Shown here piece by piece: positions 24,720-35,963 of a DNA stretch of 64,000 nucleotides. Source of the DNA: Hirundichthys speculiger (Eukaryota > Chordata > Actinopteri > Beloniformes > Exocoetidae); assembly GCA_018398805.1 (NCBI GenBank), contig JAGFBZ010000373.1, positions 992,001 to 1,056,000 of the forward strand. The letters are read 5' to 3'. Numbering within the stretch: position 1 is the first letter of the stretch; every line of letters starts with the position of its first letter. Position numbers and translations under genes: made by a program. The notes beneath the pieces were generated by a model. It had not been told where the DNA came from and made no database searches. It worked only from the letters and a program-made list of their open reading frames with translations.

Positions 24720-26660
24720 CTGATATAATGTAGTGGATTAACAGAAGAGTGGTAATTAATGTGATTTGTAATCACATTATTCAATGATCAGAAAGATGTA
24801 TTATTAAATCTATGATTTATTTCTCGTTGGATCAAGACACTGTGCGTCTGTGCTGTCAGCAGGCTGAGGTAAGCTGCTGTGGGTCACTGTGTACCCAGTG
24901 AAAAATGAAAACAACCCATATGTTTATCAAAACAGGAGTAGGAGATAGCAGCCGCGGGTGAGGTAATGTAAGCACGAGCCGGTAACTAGTCTAAACAAGT
25001 GAAGTAACAGAAGGAGAGGTGATTTACGTGATTTGTAAGCAATTCCTAATCAATGAAATGTATGAAATGTGTGTGTGATTAGTCAATGATCAGAAACAAA
25101 ATGTATTAGTGATTTTTAATTTTTAACATAGTGTATGTTAGGGAAAACCTATTTTTGTTGGGTCAAAAACGGAGAGAGACAGAGCGGAGCGCATGTTCCT
25201 CTCTGGAATGTCAACAGGGCAGGAGAGAGGGCGTAAGTGTAAACATAAGTTACTTCGCATACACAACACTGGGGCCAGGTGTCTGGGTCAAATGACGATG
25301 TCATCCGCTCAGCTCAGAAGTGGCCTTGGCTAAGTGGCCGATCATTTACTGAATTCTGTTATTAAACACGAACCAATGAATCAATCAGTTAATGTAACGT
25401 TGGAACATACATTGATAAGTAGATCGTTAGAAAAAGGGTTAGCGTTAGCTGATAAGCTTTAGCTTAACGGGCTGTATAGCCAAGTAAACAAGGTGACCTT
25501 GCGAGGCTTGTGTGTGCCATGATGTCATGATGATTAAGGTGAACGCCCCTGCCAAAGCTGTAAACATGTGAAGTCATTGTGGGATGTGTGTTATGCATGA
25601 TTATGTAAAATTATGCACGCCTCTGTATATGTGAATAACCAATCAGAAGTGTCATGTGAGTTTGAGGGAAATTATGTATGCATATGCAAAGGTGAGAGAA
25701 CCAATCAGATGAAGGCTGGTGCAGGGCGAGCAAGGAGAGAGAGAGCACATAAAAAGAGAAGGCAGAAGGACTCGGGGTGGATTCCTGGAGTGATTTTCAG
25801 ACGAAGAAGGACTAGCTGAAACCTGGACGAGCAACCCCCATCTGGAGGATTAACTGGAAGGAATTACTTCAAGAAAAGAAGACAGAAAGACGCTTGGAAC
25901 AGGATCTACGAATTTTTCCCAATTCTTGAAGGAATAATTGGAGCCTTTTTGGTTAGCCTAGCTCACCGCTAGCAAGGAGGAGGGGCCGAATCAGCATACC
26001 GGCCGGCCTGATCGTTTGAGCTCTCTCTCTCTCCCTCCCTGCCAGCGGCCTTGAAAACGCAAAGGTGCACATTGCGTACCAGCCTGTCCTTGACCAACCA
26101 GATGAACTGATCAGTAAGCCACAGCTTTAATTTGCCTTTTTAGAATTATAAATTGTATAACCAATCAATGCTGTTGCTTAACCTTGCTAATCTGCTTTAA
26201 TAAATATAAAAACTGTCATAAGACGTCGTTGTGGACATTACATCTGTATTCAGAATTCTGAAGACTTGTTTATGCCTCTGCACTAACACACAGGTTCTTA
26301 TGGGTTATTTTAGCCACATTTTTGTCAAATTGTCCCTGAGGCTCGCTGTCCGAGCCGCTAAAGTTTCCTAGCCTGTAACAAGAGCCCAGATCGTGAGAGA
26401 AGAGCTGCCGTTAACAGACGTGACCGATAGCTGGACTTCGAGCCACCCGCTATTCCTCTGAAGGACAGTTATTGGAGTGAGCGGGCATACGTTTGGAAGT
26501 AGGCAGTGAGAGCTAGGCGTATCTTCTCGACACCAGCTTAAATAAGTTGAGGAAATCTAGTGAGGAACCTCTCCTAGACCGCAACTTCTTACCCGTAGGA
26601 TGGAGAGCTGGTCCCGGTGACAGACTCTGCTAGTCAGAGACTGAACCAAAACTGGGGGAT
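24720..26660 (+). mobile_element. Candidate long LTR-type regulatory sequence (retroelement remnant)
   Basis: The region reads like a retroelement control region. Two similar upstream blocks (about 24738-24812 and 25008-25112) share aacagaag, gtgatttgtaa and caatgatcagaaa. CCAAT boxes are at about 25639 and 25702, and a TATA-like cataaaaag is at about 25748. Downstream is a polyadenylation-type signal aataaa (about 26199). A tgtta at 25137 and a taaca at about 26375 could be the TG...CA ends of a repeat of about 1.24 kb. No primer-binding site, gag, pol or second copy is visible, so this could be a solo LTR, a 5' remnant, or a host promoter-like region. The assignment is inferential. Confidence 0.35.
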
Positions 26661-26964
26661 TTTACACATCTCTTCATTTATCTTTGTTGAATACATATTT
26701 CTTTGTAAGGTGCTTCTTAGAATCAGTTTCTGAATATTTATTTTAGTCTTTTAAATCATGCTCTGTAATATGTTACATGTTATTGTTCATCTGAGGTTGT
26801 ATTTGCCTAATTTTAAGAACTTGTAAGGAACAGCTGGTTTCTCCTTTTACGATCTCTTGATCGATAAAACGTATGAACTGAAAAAGGGTAGACCTTGTTT
26901 TTCACTTGACTGCACATACCTGCAGATCCAAAAAGTGAAACCATCTCTGAGGAGACATTCAAAC
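26661..26964. other. No recognisable feature
   Basis: AT-rich spacer between the two LTR-like regions. Confidence 0.4.
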
Positions 26965-27508
26965 TGTCACAAATCAGGCCTCTGGGACTCACTCCAATCG
27001 CCACCAGGGGGACCCTTCACCGGAGCGCTAACTGGTCCCCTTGGACATATCCCACAATCCTATACTGAGGACTAATCACCAGCAGAAGTGCCACTCATTA
27101 TCTGGACTATAATAGGAGTGCTCTCTCCACCTTCCTTGTGAAGCCTTGTTTTTCCCTGCTAACATTAGTAAGCGTTCCTTCCCTGTTTGTTTTCCCTGTT
27201 GCTAACCTGGACTTTTACCTCTTTAGATTGTTTGCTGCTTGCCTTCTCTACTCTTCTTGCCTTGGGTTCTGGACCTGCTCTGTCTACCGCCCGCCCTGAC
27301 CTTTTTGCATGGACTTGGTTTGTGAGATTGTCTAGCCTACGTTGTACCTGACACTGATTTTCTGAACGTTGCTTGTTAACCTCGAGTTGTTTCTTAATAA
27401 AGCTGCACATTGATCTCAATTTTACTGACTCCACATTACACAAATGTTCATGATGGGACTTCAACATCATTGTGTGAAGAGAAGCACACACAGCATCAGC
27501 CTGTTACA
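26965..27508 (+). mobile_element. Gypsy-like solo LTR
   Basis: It begins tgtcacaaatc and ends cctgttaca, giving inverted TGT...ACA termini about 544 bp apart. The body is pyrimidine-rich, with a run of cttgccttc/ctgctaac-type text like that of fish Gypsy LTRs. A polyadenylation signal lies in cttaataaagctg (about 27392). A plausible initiator region around gtgaagccttg (27138) precedes it. No internal retroelement sequence adjoins either side, hence solo. I could not see a 4-5 bp target duplication (caaac on the left, tgatc on the right). Confidence 0.55.
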
Positions 27509-28860
27509 TGATCCACATTTTTATGCTACTCAGATAAAGAAGCACTGAAAAATTCTGATGAGGACATAACTGAATCTTCTATATGTTCTGTTTTTACACA
27601 CTGAAAAAAATGTTTTTACCAAACATACATCTTAGACACCATGCAGACCCATGAAGACTTGATTTAGTAAGTGATTACATGCAAAGGATTACATTTCCAC
27701 CTATACGCTGGCTCTTGGACTGGAAAAAAGTCAGAAATCAATAAGACATTCAAATACATTTAGAGAAAAAGAATGTTATACCAAAATAAAATGTGATGTT
27801 TTTATTTCCTAATATCTCTATCATGTCATTTCACCCCTACCTATGTCAGATAAGGACTTTCATCTATTCAAATAAATTAAATGAATGAATTTAGATTTCT
27901 AACCACTCCAGTGAAAAAGAAACAATTAGGGCCAATTAAACTATCACTATCTTAACCAAGGCTTTAGAGTCGAACTAAGCCAATATGTGACGTCAGGAAG
28001 TCACATGACCTCTTAAGCCCAATTGGACTGACGTTTGCACTTATGCAGCGAAACCTGCAGCTGAGGTTAAGCTTGATCTCAACTGCTTAGGTCCTTGAAA
28101 AAAAAAAACATGTCACACCATCCATTAGATGCCTGTTTCCTGCTTGTTTGCTTAAACCTGGTACAAGTACATTTCAACAGTCTTGGTAGTTTCTTTAACA
28201 CAATGTATCTTTACCCTACATATCAGTTTTGTTATTAACTGCATTCATTTAGTCCCATGCAGGATTAAAGACCAACAAGAAAATACATCTTCATAGTGCA
28301 TTATTTATTCAGCAGGGATCCTTACACAAAGCTGAAACACGCACTTTTACACCCACGCACAGAAAGAATGTGACAGAAAATACTGTCACGAGTGTCTTCT
28401 CCTGCCATCAGACGATTCAACAGGACCGATGACACTGATCACTTTTGAGGTTCTGCGCTTAAGCTGCTGTTAATCTGGTACATCAGAATTTTTTCATGTT
28501 GCTTTGTAGTCTCAAGGGCACCAGTAATACACCGAATCAAAAACAGCTTGTGGATGTTGCCCTAATTTACGGTTCTGTCCATTTTCAGCATTAATTCTCA
28601 CAGTCACTTTCCAAGCTCAGTTTATGTGTCATGTAACTAAGCTGTTCCTGCACCTATCTGCCTGGTGCTTGTATTATAGCAGTTGTTATTTATTTATTTA
28701 TTTATTTAAATTTCAATTGAATGTCATATTTTGTGTGGTGTGGGTATGAAATTATTTTTGTGACACTCAAATCACAATCAACTGGGAGTGCAGCTGTGGC
28801 TCAACTTGTAATTGTGGTACAAGTAGTACTGTGTCAAAAGTGACAGTGAAACTGGCCCTT
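27509..28860. other. No clear gene
   Basis: AT-rich. A (TTTA)n run is at 28687-28710. At about 28400-28425 a plus-strand peptide PAIRRFNR resembles a LINE C-terminus, but it is too short to claim. Confidence 0.4.
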
Positions 28861-28960
28861 GGCGTGCCAGGAATGGTGTTGATGGAACCAAATGCAGGGG
28901 ACTAGGAGGCAAGAATAGTTAAACAATGTCTTTTATCAAACAAAAAGCACTGCTACAACA
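28861..28960 (-). mobile_element. Possible LTR-end fragment
   Basis: gatggaaccaaatgcagggg followed by a T-rich gtcttttatc resembles the reverse complement of the right end of fish Gypsy LTRs, which often close with a gcatttgggtcc-type block. A similar fragment stands at 55485-55545. It is too short for a firm call. Confidence 0.3.
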
Positions 28961-29872
28961 GGAAGAGAAAAAAGATGAGAAAAAAGTCAGGAAAACAAGT
29001 TAAAGCAAGCTTAAAAGAAAAGTCAGGAGAACACAAGGAAGGACAATGGAAGGATGAAAAGGTGGTCCGCCCTGCCCTGCATTCTGTCTCATAATTGATT
29101 TGAGGGAACTTACTGAAGGCTATGCCTTTGTCAGTTGCTTATGTAACCATGCTGAGCTTTTTAGCTTTTCTATAAAGCATTACTTCAAGAGAAAACATTA
29201 GTACTAGTCTCACTCAGGGAATGCTCATGAAAGTTGTATGTGACGAATCAGAGCAGAAAAAGACTGAAACCAAAATTACAAAAACAGAAGGAACTTGATG
29301 AAGGAAACTGATGATGATATGGCTAACCTCATGTCTTGAGTTTTCAAATTTTAACCCATAGTCCAAATATATTTATTCTTTGACAAAACAACAACCAATA
29401 GAGTTCTCATTTAATTTTTCCCCCGTTTCACTTTATAATGCATAAATGTTGGTATTTTAGCCCCCCCTCCCACATATATCATGAGTTGTGAGGAATATGA
29501 CTTCAAGCACCCAGTGGGCAGTAAGCTGCCTGACAGGCAGTATACTTCTTGAGGGAAAAATCCATCCACTGGCAGGAGGTCAGATATGAAAACCAGCTTG
29601 TTTTGGAAACTGTGATTTTTTTTTTTCATTTCCTGTGTTTCTGCTTCCACCTGTCTCCCTCGCCCCCTGACTCCTCAAGTCTTTCATGTCTGACGGCTTA
29701 AATCGATTCAGGCTCCTGGGGAACAAAGCAGACAAAACCCAGCAGTTCTCTTCCACAAAACACTCAGACAAACACGCCATCAAGCACTGGCGGACAAATA
29801 CACATGCATTGTGTCATTGAAGGCCTTCCCCTGGTGAACTGGTGGACACAGAATCATATGCTACAAACAATG
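28961..29872. other. No recognisable feature
   Basis: A- and G-rich at the left, otherwise unremarkable. No supported gene. Confidence 0.45.
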
Positions 29873-31146
29873 GGCCTCATTCATCTTGAAAAATCTTCAT
29901 AAATCTGTAAATAGATTTGCACATTAATCACCTCCTTACCAAAAATCTGCTCTTGATTAATGAACACTGCAAGACTTTATTTCCTACAACCTTGTGTGCA
30001 TTAATTAATTCCAAATGATGATTCCAAAAGGAAGCGCACTCACGAAGTTCAATTGTTAATATAAACCCCACACATGGACGTGGACCACCATATGAGAAGG
30101 TGTAGAGGTGCAGACCCCTGACTCTGCATGTGAATGGACGAATAATCCATTAAGTCAATCCATAGGTTTTTGTAGAGTTACCTTGAAGCTTCTTTTTTCT
30201 TGTAATGCACAGAACCATGTTGCAAAGAGGTATGCAGTGCTGGGAACCTGGCTAGAACATGCCCAGCAGTTCACTGGATATAAATTTACAGGAAAAGTTC
30301 AACCCTGTACAGTTGCCATGGAATTAAAGTCTAACTGCTGAGACCAAAACTGTTCTTTTTTTTTTTTTGTAGTAAATATGTTTACTTCGGCTGTGAAGAC
30401 TATTAAGACCACCACGTAATTCACATGATCTCAAAACTTTCGGGTAAAGTCGTAATCTCATGAATCCAGCTGCTGGAAAATGTTACTGGTGAGACCTGAA
30501 GTCAGACAGGAAAAAAAAAGAACCACAGCTCCTCTGTTCTCAGTACGACTGGGACTGAATGCAAATATTTAATGCCATGTCCAATGAAGCATTCACAAGG
30601 TGAAGTGGAAAATGATTTGATATGATTTTGAAAGAAAAATTAAATATGCGTTTCTCTTTCTAGCAAAACTCTGCTTCAGACAATTGCATTGTCTGTATGA
30701 TCTGAGAAAACTCCATCAGGAATCCATCACGGCTTCATGACAGCATCGATGTGCTCTAAAGGCCTGAATCACTGCATAAGTGTCTGTCAGCAGATCAAGT
30801 CCATTTATACAACCCACTGACACATGAAGAAACACAATCTGAAGCTTAAATATGAAATAAGTCCATTTATTTAAATGTATTCTCATGTTTAAAACACTTG
30901 CTTTAAAGGTATCTCTACACTGTGAGAATAACAGTCCACGTCAGGTATTAACAGTGTAGTGTCAGAAAAAGAACATTTATGTGCGCTCCTTATTTACACA
31001 AGCTCTACACACAGTCAGAGGCAGGAGTAGTTTTGAATGTATAAAATTTCATAACTACTAACATTTTCATGGATGCTGAAACACAATTTTGCTCTGCTCA
31101 CAGCTTGTACACAAATCTGTTCTGCTCATGTTTCATGAATGAGGTC
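29873..31146. mobile_element. Candidate TIR DNA transposon (ggcctcattcat ends)
   Basis: The left end ggcctcattcatcttgaaa (29875-) matches, in reverse complement, the right end tttcatgaatgaggtc (31131-31146). Such gcctcatt-ended elements are common in fish and often Harbinger-like. The 1.27 kb interior has no recognisable transposase. The part at 30425-30475 (cacatgatctcaaaactttc, then ggg) resembles 9010-9060, pointing to a repeated internal sequence. No clear target duplication was found, so the boundaries are tentative. Confidence 0.4.
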
Positions 31147-32579
31147 TAGTGTGTGCAGACGCCTACAAAAGACCAACCATAGAGACGAATAGATTTGTTC
31201 ATGACATTCTTTTTTCTTTTTCAGTCCATCGTGAGCACTCTGTTCCTCAGACAGCAGCAAAGCAGAATGATAGCTGCAAACGCAGTATAGGTGAACAGAC
31301 AGATCGGACCTATGCACTGTGACTGCATGGCTAATAGTGTAAGAGTTCACATGTTTGTAATAACTCATTTGAAAGATTCAGACAGGTCTTCATATGATAT
31401 TGCATTTTTCTCAAATAGATGTGACTCAAAATATAAAACCTGAGAAGTTGCCAGCTGACGCCTTCGACGCTCACAGGATCAGCATTGTCACATTCATCTT
31501 CCTGAGAGGCAACATCAATCTATTTCATCAGCACTTCATTTAGTTGAAGTTCCTCCTGTCTTTTCACTCCTCTTCCTAATCTCTTGTTCCTTCAGTTTTT
31601 AAGCGAGACTACACTGTCAATATATTATCAGAGACAAACTTCAGCACATATATATTACAGATAGGTAATTGCTGTATATTATTTTTGTTAAAATATGTTT
31701 TGAATGTAAATAGTTTACTTGTTTTCCTCAGTTGATCAAAGTTATGGGCATATATGTAAAACAGAAGGAATTAGAATTACACATATTGATATTTCTTTTC
31801 TCTAAGTGCTGGTGTAGACTCTCAGTCATTCAGGTCAATGAAACTGTCAAAGGTTTGAATCAAGGCAACTGGACTTCTTTTTCTTTGTTCCTGAAGACAT
31901 TTCACCTTCTATCCTGAACTCTTTTTCGGACCCAATTTTATCAATTATTTGTCAACCAGCCCACTGTACTGAGAGAAAACTAGGGGTTGTTCTGATTATT
32001 CTTATAGTTGTAATGAATTGTGCGGTGGCTGTGCTCTAAAAAAGACTGAGAGGGGAGATGGAAATATAAAGTTTAGTGAGGCACATAAGTCTGAAGGGAA
32101 ACTGGAACTGATGCTGAATTGGTGAGTATCTCTGGGGAGTGGGGAATAATGCAGGTAGGCAGGAGAGGTGAGTCTCAAGGTGGGGGAGAAATGTAGTCCT
32201 TTTTCTGAACAGGTAAGTACTGACTGGCCTGGCGGAGCACAAACCCTGGGGAAAAACTGAGAATAGCAACAATACTAAGTGCAAGCAGAGATCAGAATCT
32301 CAGTCAGCTCTGTGGACAGGTTCATGGGTTCCAAACAGTCCAAACAAACAAATTCAAAACTTAAGTCCAAGCCACGGATCCAATAAACAGGCAGACAGGT
32401 CAGATTTACAAATCCATTCAGGAAAAGGACATTTTACCAGGTCATGGAAGCAGCAGACTCAGGGTTTTGGTCTCAGACAGCAGCTTTATTTTTTGAAAGG
32501 AAATCTGAGTACAACATTTTATTGAAAAATAAATAGATTTGCACTATAAAAAAACTTTGGGAAACCGTGGAAGTTTGAA
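31147..32579. other. No recognisable feature
   Basis: About 1.4 kb without a supported gene or repeat. Small open frames on both strands are not convincing. Confidence 0.45.
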
Positions 32580-32716
32580 ATAGAGTTCTCAAGGCGTGGC
32601 GCCCCTCATTTGTGTCTGAGCGCCCCCTCTCAGCCCTGATGTTTCCAGCACCCCCCTAAAGGTTCAGAATGCCCGCTGGGAGTCGGTGCCACCCGCCCCC
32701 GTTGAGAAACACCTAG
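32580..32716. mobile_element. Short hAT-like MITE or element end
   Basis: The left end tagagttctcaaggcg and the reverse complement of the right end cctaggtgtttctcaac share a gtt(t)ctcaa core. The interior is C-rich (gcgccccctct, agcaccccccta) like hAT ends that read 'cagtgtttctcaa...cgcgcccc'. It is only about 137 bp. No clean 8-bp duplication was seen. Confidence 0.4.
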
Positions 32717-32879
32717 GCTAGATAGAACTCTGGGTCTAAGACTGGTCCGAGGTCTGGTAATTCCAGTCCAATCATGATACTGGTGATGGGACATTTTAAA
32801 GCCGAGGCTTCCAGCCATGTACCGAGTAAGAGAGGGGCGTGCCAGATGAAGCCGCCGTTTCAATGCTTGATTCATTTTG

Positions 32880-33395
32880 CCGAAAACCATGTGACCAATG
32901 ACAAACGAGGCTTTGCATTTCCTTGCTTAAAGTTTATGTGCTCCCAAACGCCGAAAAATGATGTGCGCCAAAACATATTCTGATTTATAAACCCGTGTGT
33001 ACGCACACCTCCAAGCAATTTTCCTTTCATAATTAACAACCTACCTGGAAGTTTGCGGAGGTGGATTTGCTTCATATCCCGCTCTCTCTCACACACACAC
33101 ACATTCTACCATAAATGGTCAATGTAAAGTACCCCGTGAATGTGTTCGCATAAAAATCAGACTACTGCCAGTGCCTGCAGTCTGTTCCTACACTGCTCTG
33201 CATCATTATGAGTAGAACAGTGTTGAGTTACAAATAACTTGTGCATCGATCGTATGTACATTTTTACATTCACGAAAACAAATTTACTTTCACTTGGAGG
33301 TCTTATAGAAATGTGAGTACACTTAATTGCGCCAATTACATTCAGGAAACCTGACATTGCTGCAAAAATGTCTGCTTTTTAATGTTCAACTGTTC
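32880..33395. repeat. Harbinger-type MITE-like repeat
   Basis: gatttataaacccgtgtgta followed by cgcacac, then ggaagtttgcggaggtggat and atcgtatgtacatttttac, resembles parts of a fish Harbinger-like non-autonomous family whose ends read ttataaa..gtgcgtacgcac. A CT/CA run (33082-33102) sits inside it. No paired terminal repeat could be drawn, so the limits are approximate. Confidence 0.4.
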
Positions 33396-33947
33396 TCTCA
33401 CACTGTAAGGAAACTTGATACATTGGCATTATTAACATGACGAGTCATTCAAAACGCCAAAACGGCATTGTTGTGCTCAGGGACGGCTGTGACAGCACAG
33501 ACCTAAAGATAGAATTTAACTGTATGATATCAAACACAAAAGGAGCTTTGAGCATTCAATTTAACTATTACGTTGTTAATAATAACAAACGCCTAGGTGC
33601 CATGATGTCAAAGTCTTTGAATGTCCCATGATTTGTTCAGTATTTAATATCACAGAAAACAAACAAACAAACAAACAAAAAAACATATCCGAGCAGTTAG
33701 TGTTGGACATAAACAGTAACTCATGTCGCTCAGTCAGAACCAAGTGCCACATATTTCTTTGCCCATTTAAGTTAGTAATGAAAAAAAAGACAGAGATGTA
33801 AGAACATTTTAAGGTATTTATGAAAGTCCAAATGAGAACTGCAGCAACTGAAGATTGAAAAAAATCTGTTAAAATGATCAGTGCCGCAGCCTGTGGTGGA
33901 AATGAGAGCAGAGATTAAAACCTGTGTTTCAGTAATGTTTTAGAATT
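33396..33947. other. No recognisable feature
   Basis: AT-rich. An (AAAC)n run is at 33658-33680. A 64-codon plus-strand frame (33437-33631) is unsupported. Confidence 0.45.
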
Positions 33948-34003
33948 TAGTCCAATTCAGTTTATTTGCTTTGTGCCAATTCACAGCAAAGTAATCTTTA
34001 TTA
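33948..34003 (-). repeat. Retroposon 3'-tail-type fragment
   Basis: tccaattcagtttatttgct followed by gccaattcacagcaaagtaa is the reverse complement of a very common fish tail that reads gaattggcnctatataaata...aattgaa. About 55 bp remain. Confidence 0.5.
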
Positions 34004-34885
34004 ATCTTTTTTTACTAAAGTCTCTTTACTCAGAAAGTGAAAATGTTTAGTACAGTCATTAAATCTAATGAATGGTAGTTCATTTATAATCAAAATAAAT
34101 TAAACTCAAATTCAAACAAACTCAAATACCCATTCATTCATTGTTCAATCTTCATTTCTGTGAATTCCCTCGTCCTGAACATAGATGTGGTGACAGTGGG
34201 TCTGAGGCCAAAAGGAATGTTTTTTGTGACAAAATTCAAACACAGATTTAGTATTTAGTATCTGCTTGCTTCACCCAGGTTGCAGCCAAGACAGAAAGCA
34301 TGGCGCCATTTTTTTCAAACATGAATAACAAGAAGCTAAATGTGTCCCACAATGTTCATCATATCAACAAGATGGCGGATATTGAGAGCATTAAGTGTCC
34401 AGCCACAATCAGTTTTTGGACCGTTACCTGGTGGGGTGTACCTCACAAAATCAACTGTAGGTCCTCATAGTAGCAAGTGCACGGACAAAAGTGCTTGATT
34501 AGAAACATACCCAAAGGCACCCTGTTAACTGGGAAAAAGAACCCAGCAGAATCAGACTCATGGAGGGCAACCATCTGCCTCGACCAGTTGAAGAGGGAGA
34601 GGACAAGAAAGAGAAGGCAACAAACACTGATGAACACTGAATATGAAACCGTAGTTTCATATTTCACAGTAGTTGTGAAAACAACAACAACAAAAAACTA
34701 CATTAAAGGGTTCTCACATTGGGTGACAGAAACAGAGAATCAGACACTCAAAAGATCTGTAACTATGACTGGATCTGAGGCTGATTAATAAACTTGAGTG
34801 GTGGATTGAAAACTTTTGGAGTTATTGAATTTAAACTGTTAAAAATAGATGTGTTTTTTTTTCCACATATATTATTACTCACAGA
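34004..34885. other. No recognisable feature
   Basis: No supported gene. A 103-codon plus-strand frame (34477-34788) has no recognisable domain. Confidence 0.45.
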
Positions 34886-35000
34886 ATAGAGGGTTTTTAC
34901 CTACATCGCGTTTTGGTCGGTGATCCGGATGTGCGGCCATCTTGGAGGTACTCGGATGTAAACACACCGCTGGATCAATGTAAACGACCGTGGATAAAGG

Positions 35001-35255
35001 ATGGATAAACCACAGAAAAGCTCTTCAAAAGGCGTTACAGACACAAAAACATACAGAGAAGGACTTGCTCCACGAGAAAGGGAACAATATTCTGAAAAGT
35101 TTGTTGGTGGTGCAGTTCCGTACGAGTTAGCTCCCTCGTCTTGGAGCAATGACGAGCTGGAGAGCCTCCCTTCGATTGCATACCCCGATATCGTAAACTA
35201 CCTGGTTTCTACCCGTCATTCCAACAGATGGACCCAATCTGGGTCATCCTTTTGA
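35001..35255 (+). pseudogene. First exon of transposon accessory protein (YqaJ-nuclease-type partner), truncated
   Basis: An 84-codon open frame starting MDKPQKSSSKGV with TKTYREGLAPREREQYSEK (residues about 16-34), PYELAPSSW (41-49) and YPDIVNYLVSTRHS (60-73). The order K-G-V..D.K.YREGL, PYEL and YPDIVNYLV is the N-terminus of fish transposon proteins that carry a YqaJ-like exonuclease domain farther on. That domain and all catalytic residues are absent here, because after about residue 74 the sequence departs from the family and soon stops. The start at 35001 is the first Met and sits about 115 bp from the left end of the element. It cannot encode a working nuclease. Identification is from motif memory only. 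Confidence 0.5.
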
Positions 35256-35442
35256 CAAAGGTCTGACCTTTTACCTGGAATACAATGAGAAATATAGCAC
35301 ATTGTAGCTCTACATTTTAAGAACTGTGTTGCTAGTGTATTTAGGTGGTAGCTTGATATTATCATTAGAATAGAAATTAAGAGCTTTTTTTCTTGATAAT
35401 TGTTCATGTGTGAAATTAAGAGCTACATTTCACTTAACTTAC

Positions 35443-35666
35443 CTGACACGAAATGGGCCGAACAAATTCGGATGTTGTCCAGATTATTTGCCTCGCAGGT
35501 CTTGGTTTAGCTTTGCTGACCACAAGCGCCTCCTTTCCTCTGACAACTTCTGGCATTGTTCTCCCTGATTTTTAATAACCTTTGGAAGTCTATAAAACTC
35601 CAAGTGTCTCTCGCGGTCTGTCCGGTTGGTACAGCCAAAAACACGGCAATAATTTACCATTTTCAA
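35443..35666 (-). pseudogene. THAP zinc-finger exon of a transposase, one-base frameshift
   Basis: The minus-strand reading starts MKMVNYCRVFGCTNR, giving the THAP C-x4-C pair, then LEFYRLPKV and RRRLWSAKLNQ. After RG, one extra A in the run at 35489-35487 shifts the frame. In the next frame the sequence continues NNLDNIRICSAHFVSG, supplying the closing C-x2-H pair, and meets a splice donor gtaagt at 35442-35437. All four zinc ligands of a C2CH THAP DNA-binding domain are therefore still encoded. In DNA transposons this domain recognises the terminal repeats. The catalytic DDE exons that should follow are missing. The Met of MVNYC may be the real start, as THAP domains usually begin one to four residues before the first Cys. 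Confidence 0.75.
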
Positions 35667-35863
35667 TGAAGACGTCCGATTTACTCCAGTGTGTGCGCTA
35701 TGTTTACATTGCTGCGTGCCTTCAAGATGGCAACTTTCGGTTGGATGACACGCTGATGACGGGCTGTGAAAACTCTCTATAGAGGACAGAGGTGATGGCA
35801 GTAAATCCTGGATGTTTCAAAGAATCTCTGAAGATGTGACATCTAAAAAAAACAAAACAAAAC

Positions 35864-35940
35864 ATTATTTAACCAGGTTAGTCCCATTGAGATATTTTTT
35901 TTTTCAGGGGAGACCTGGGCCACACACACACACACACACA
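35864..35940 (-). repeat. Retroposon tail-type repeat plus (CA)n
   Basis: attatttaaccaggttagtc, ccattgagat and ggggagacctgggcc (35864-35921) match the repeat at 21860-21935. A CA run (35922-35940) follows and abuts the next element. Confidence 0.6.
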
Positions 35941-35963
35941 AGGGCACAGATGGCACTGGGGAC

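Larger units (their letters stand above)
34886..35780. mobile_element. Collapsed ISL2EU-like (PIF/Harbinger-related) transposon
   Basis: The left end atagagggtttttac and the reverse complement of the right end atagagagttttcac are inverted repeats. The similarity extends inward: gccatcttggaggtac...atgtaaaca on the left, gccatcttgaaggcac...atgtaaaca on the right. A TA borders the gag...ctc ends on both sides (34887-34888 and 35778-35779), consistent with a 2-bp TA duplication. Inside, two first exons point toward each other: a plus-strand frame at 35001-35255 and a minus-strand THAP-domain exon at 35443-35666. The remainder of both genes is missing, so about 0.9 kb is left of what should be a multi-kilobase element. 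The family assignment rests on the pairing of a THAP exon with a YqaJ-nuclease-type partner, which I know from fish ISL2EU elements. Confidence 0.6.

Noticed and set aside
27165..27491. 108-codon minus-strand frame
   Set aside because: Antisense reading of the Gypsy-like LTR; Lys/Arg-rich text comes from the pyrimidine-rich strand.
28400..28430. LINE C-terminus peptide PAIRRFNR
   Set aside because: Too short to separate from chance; no neighbouring LINE motifs.
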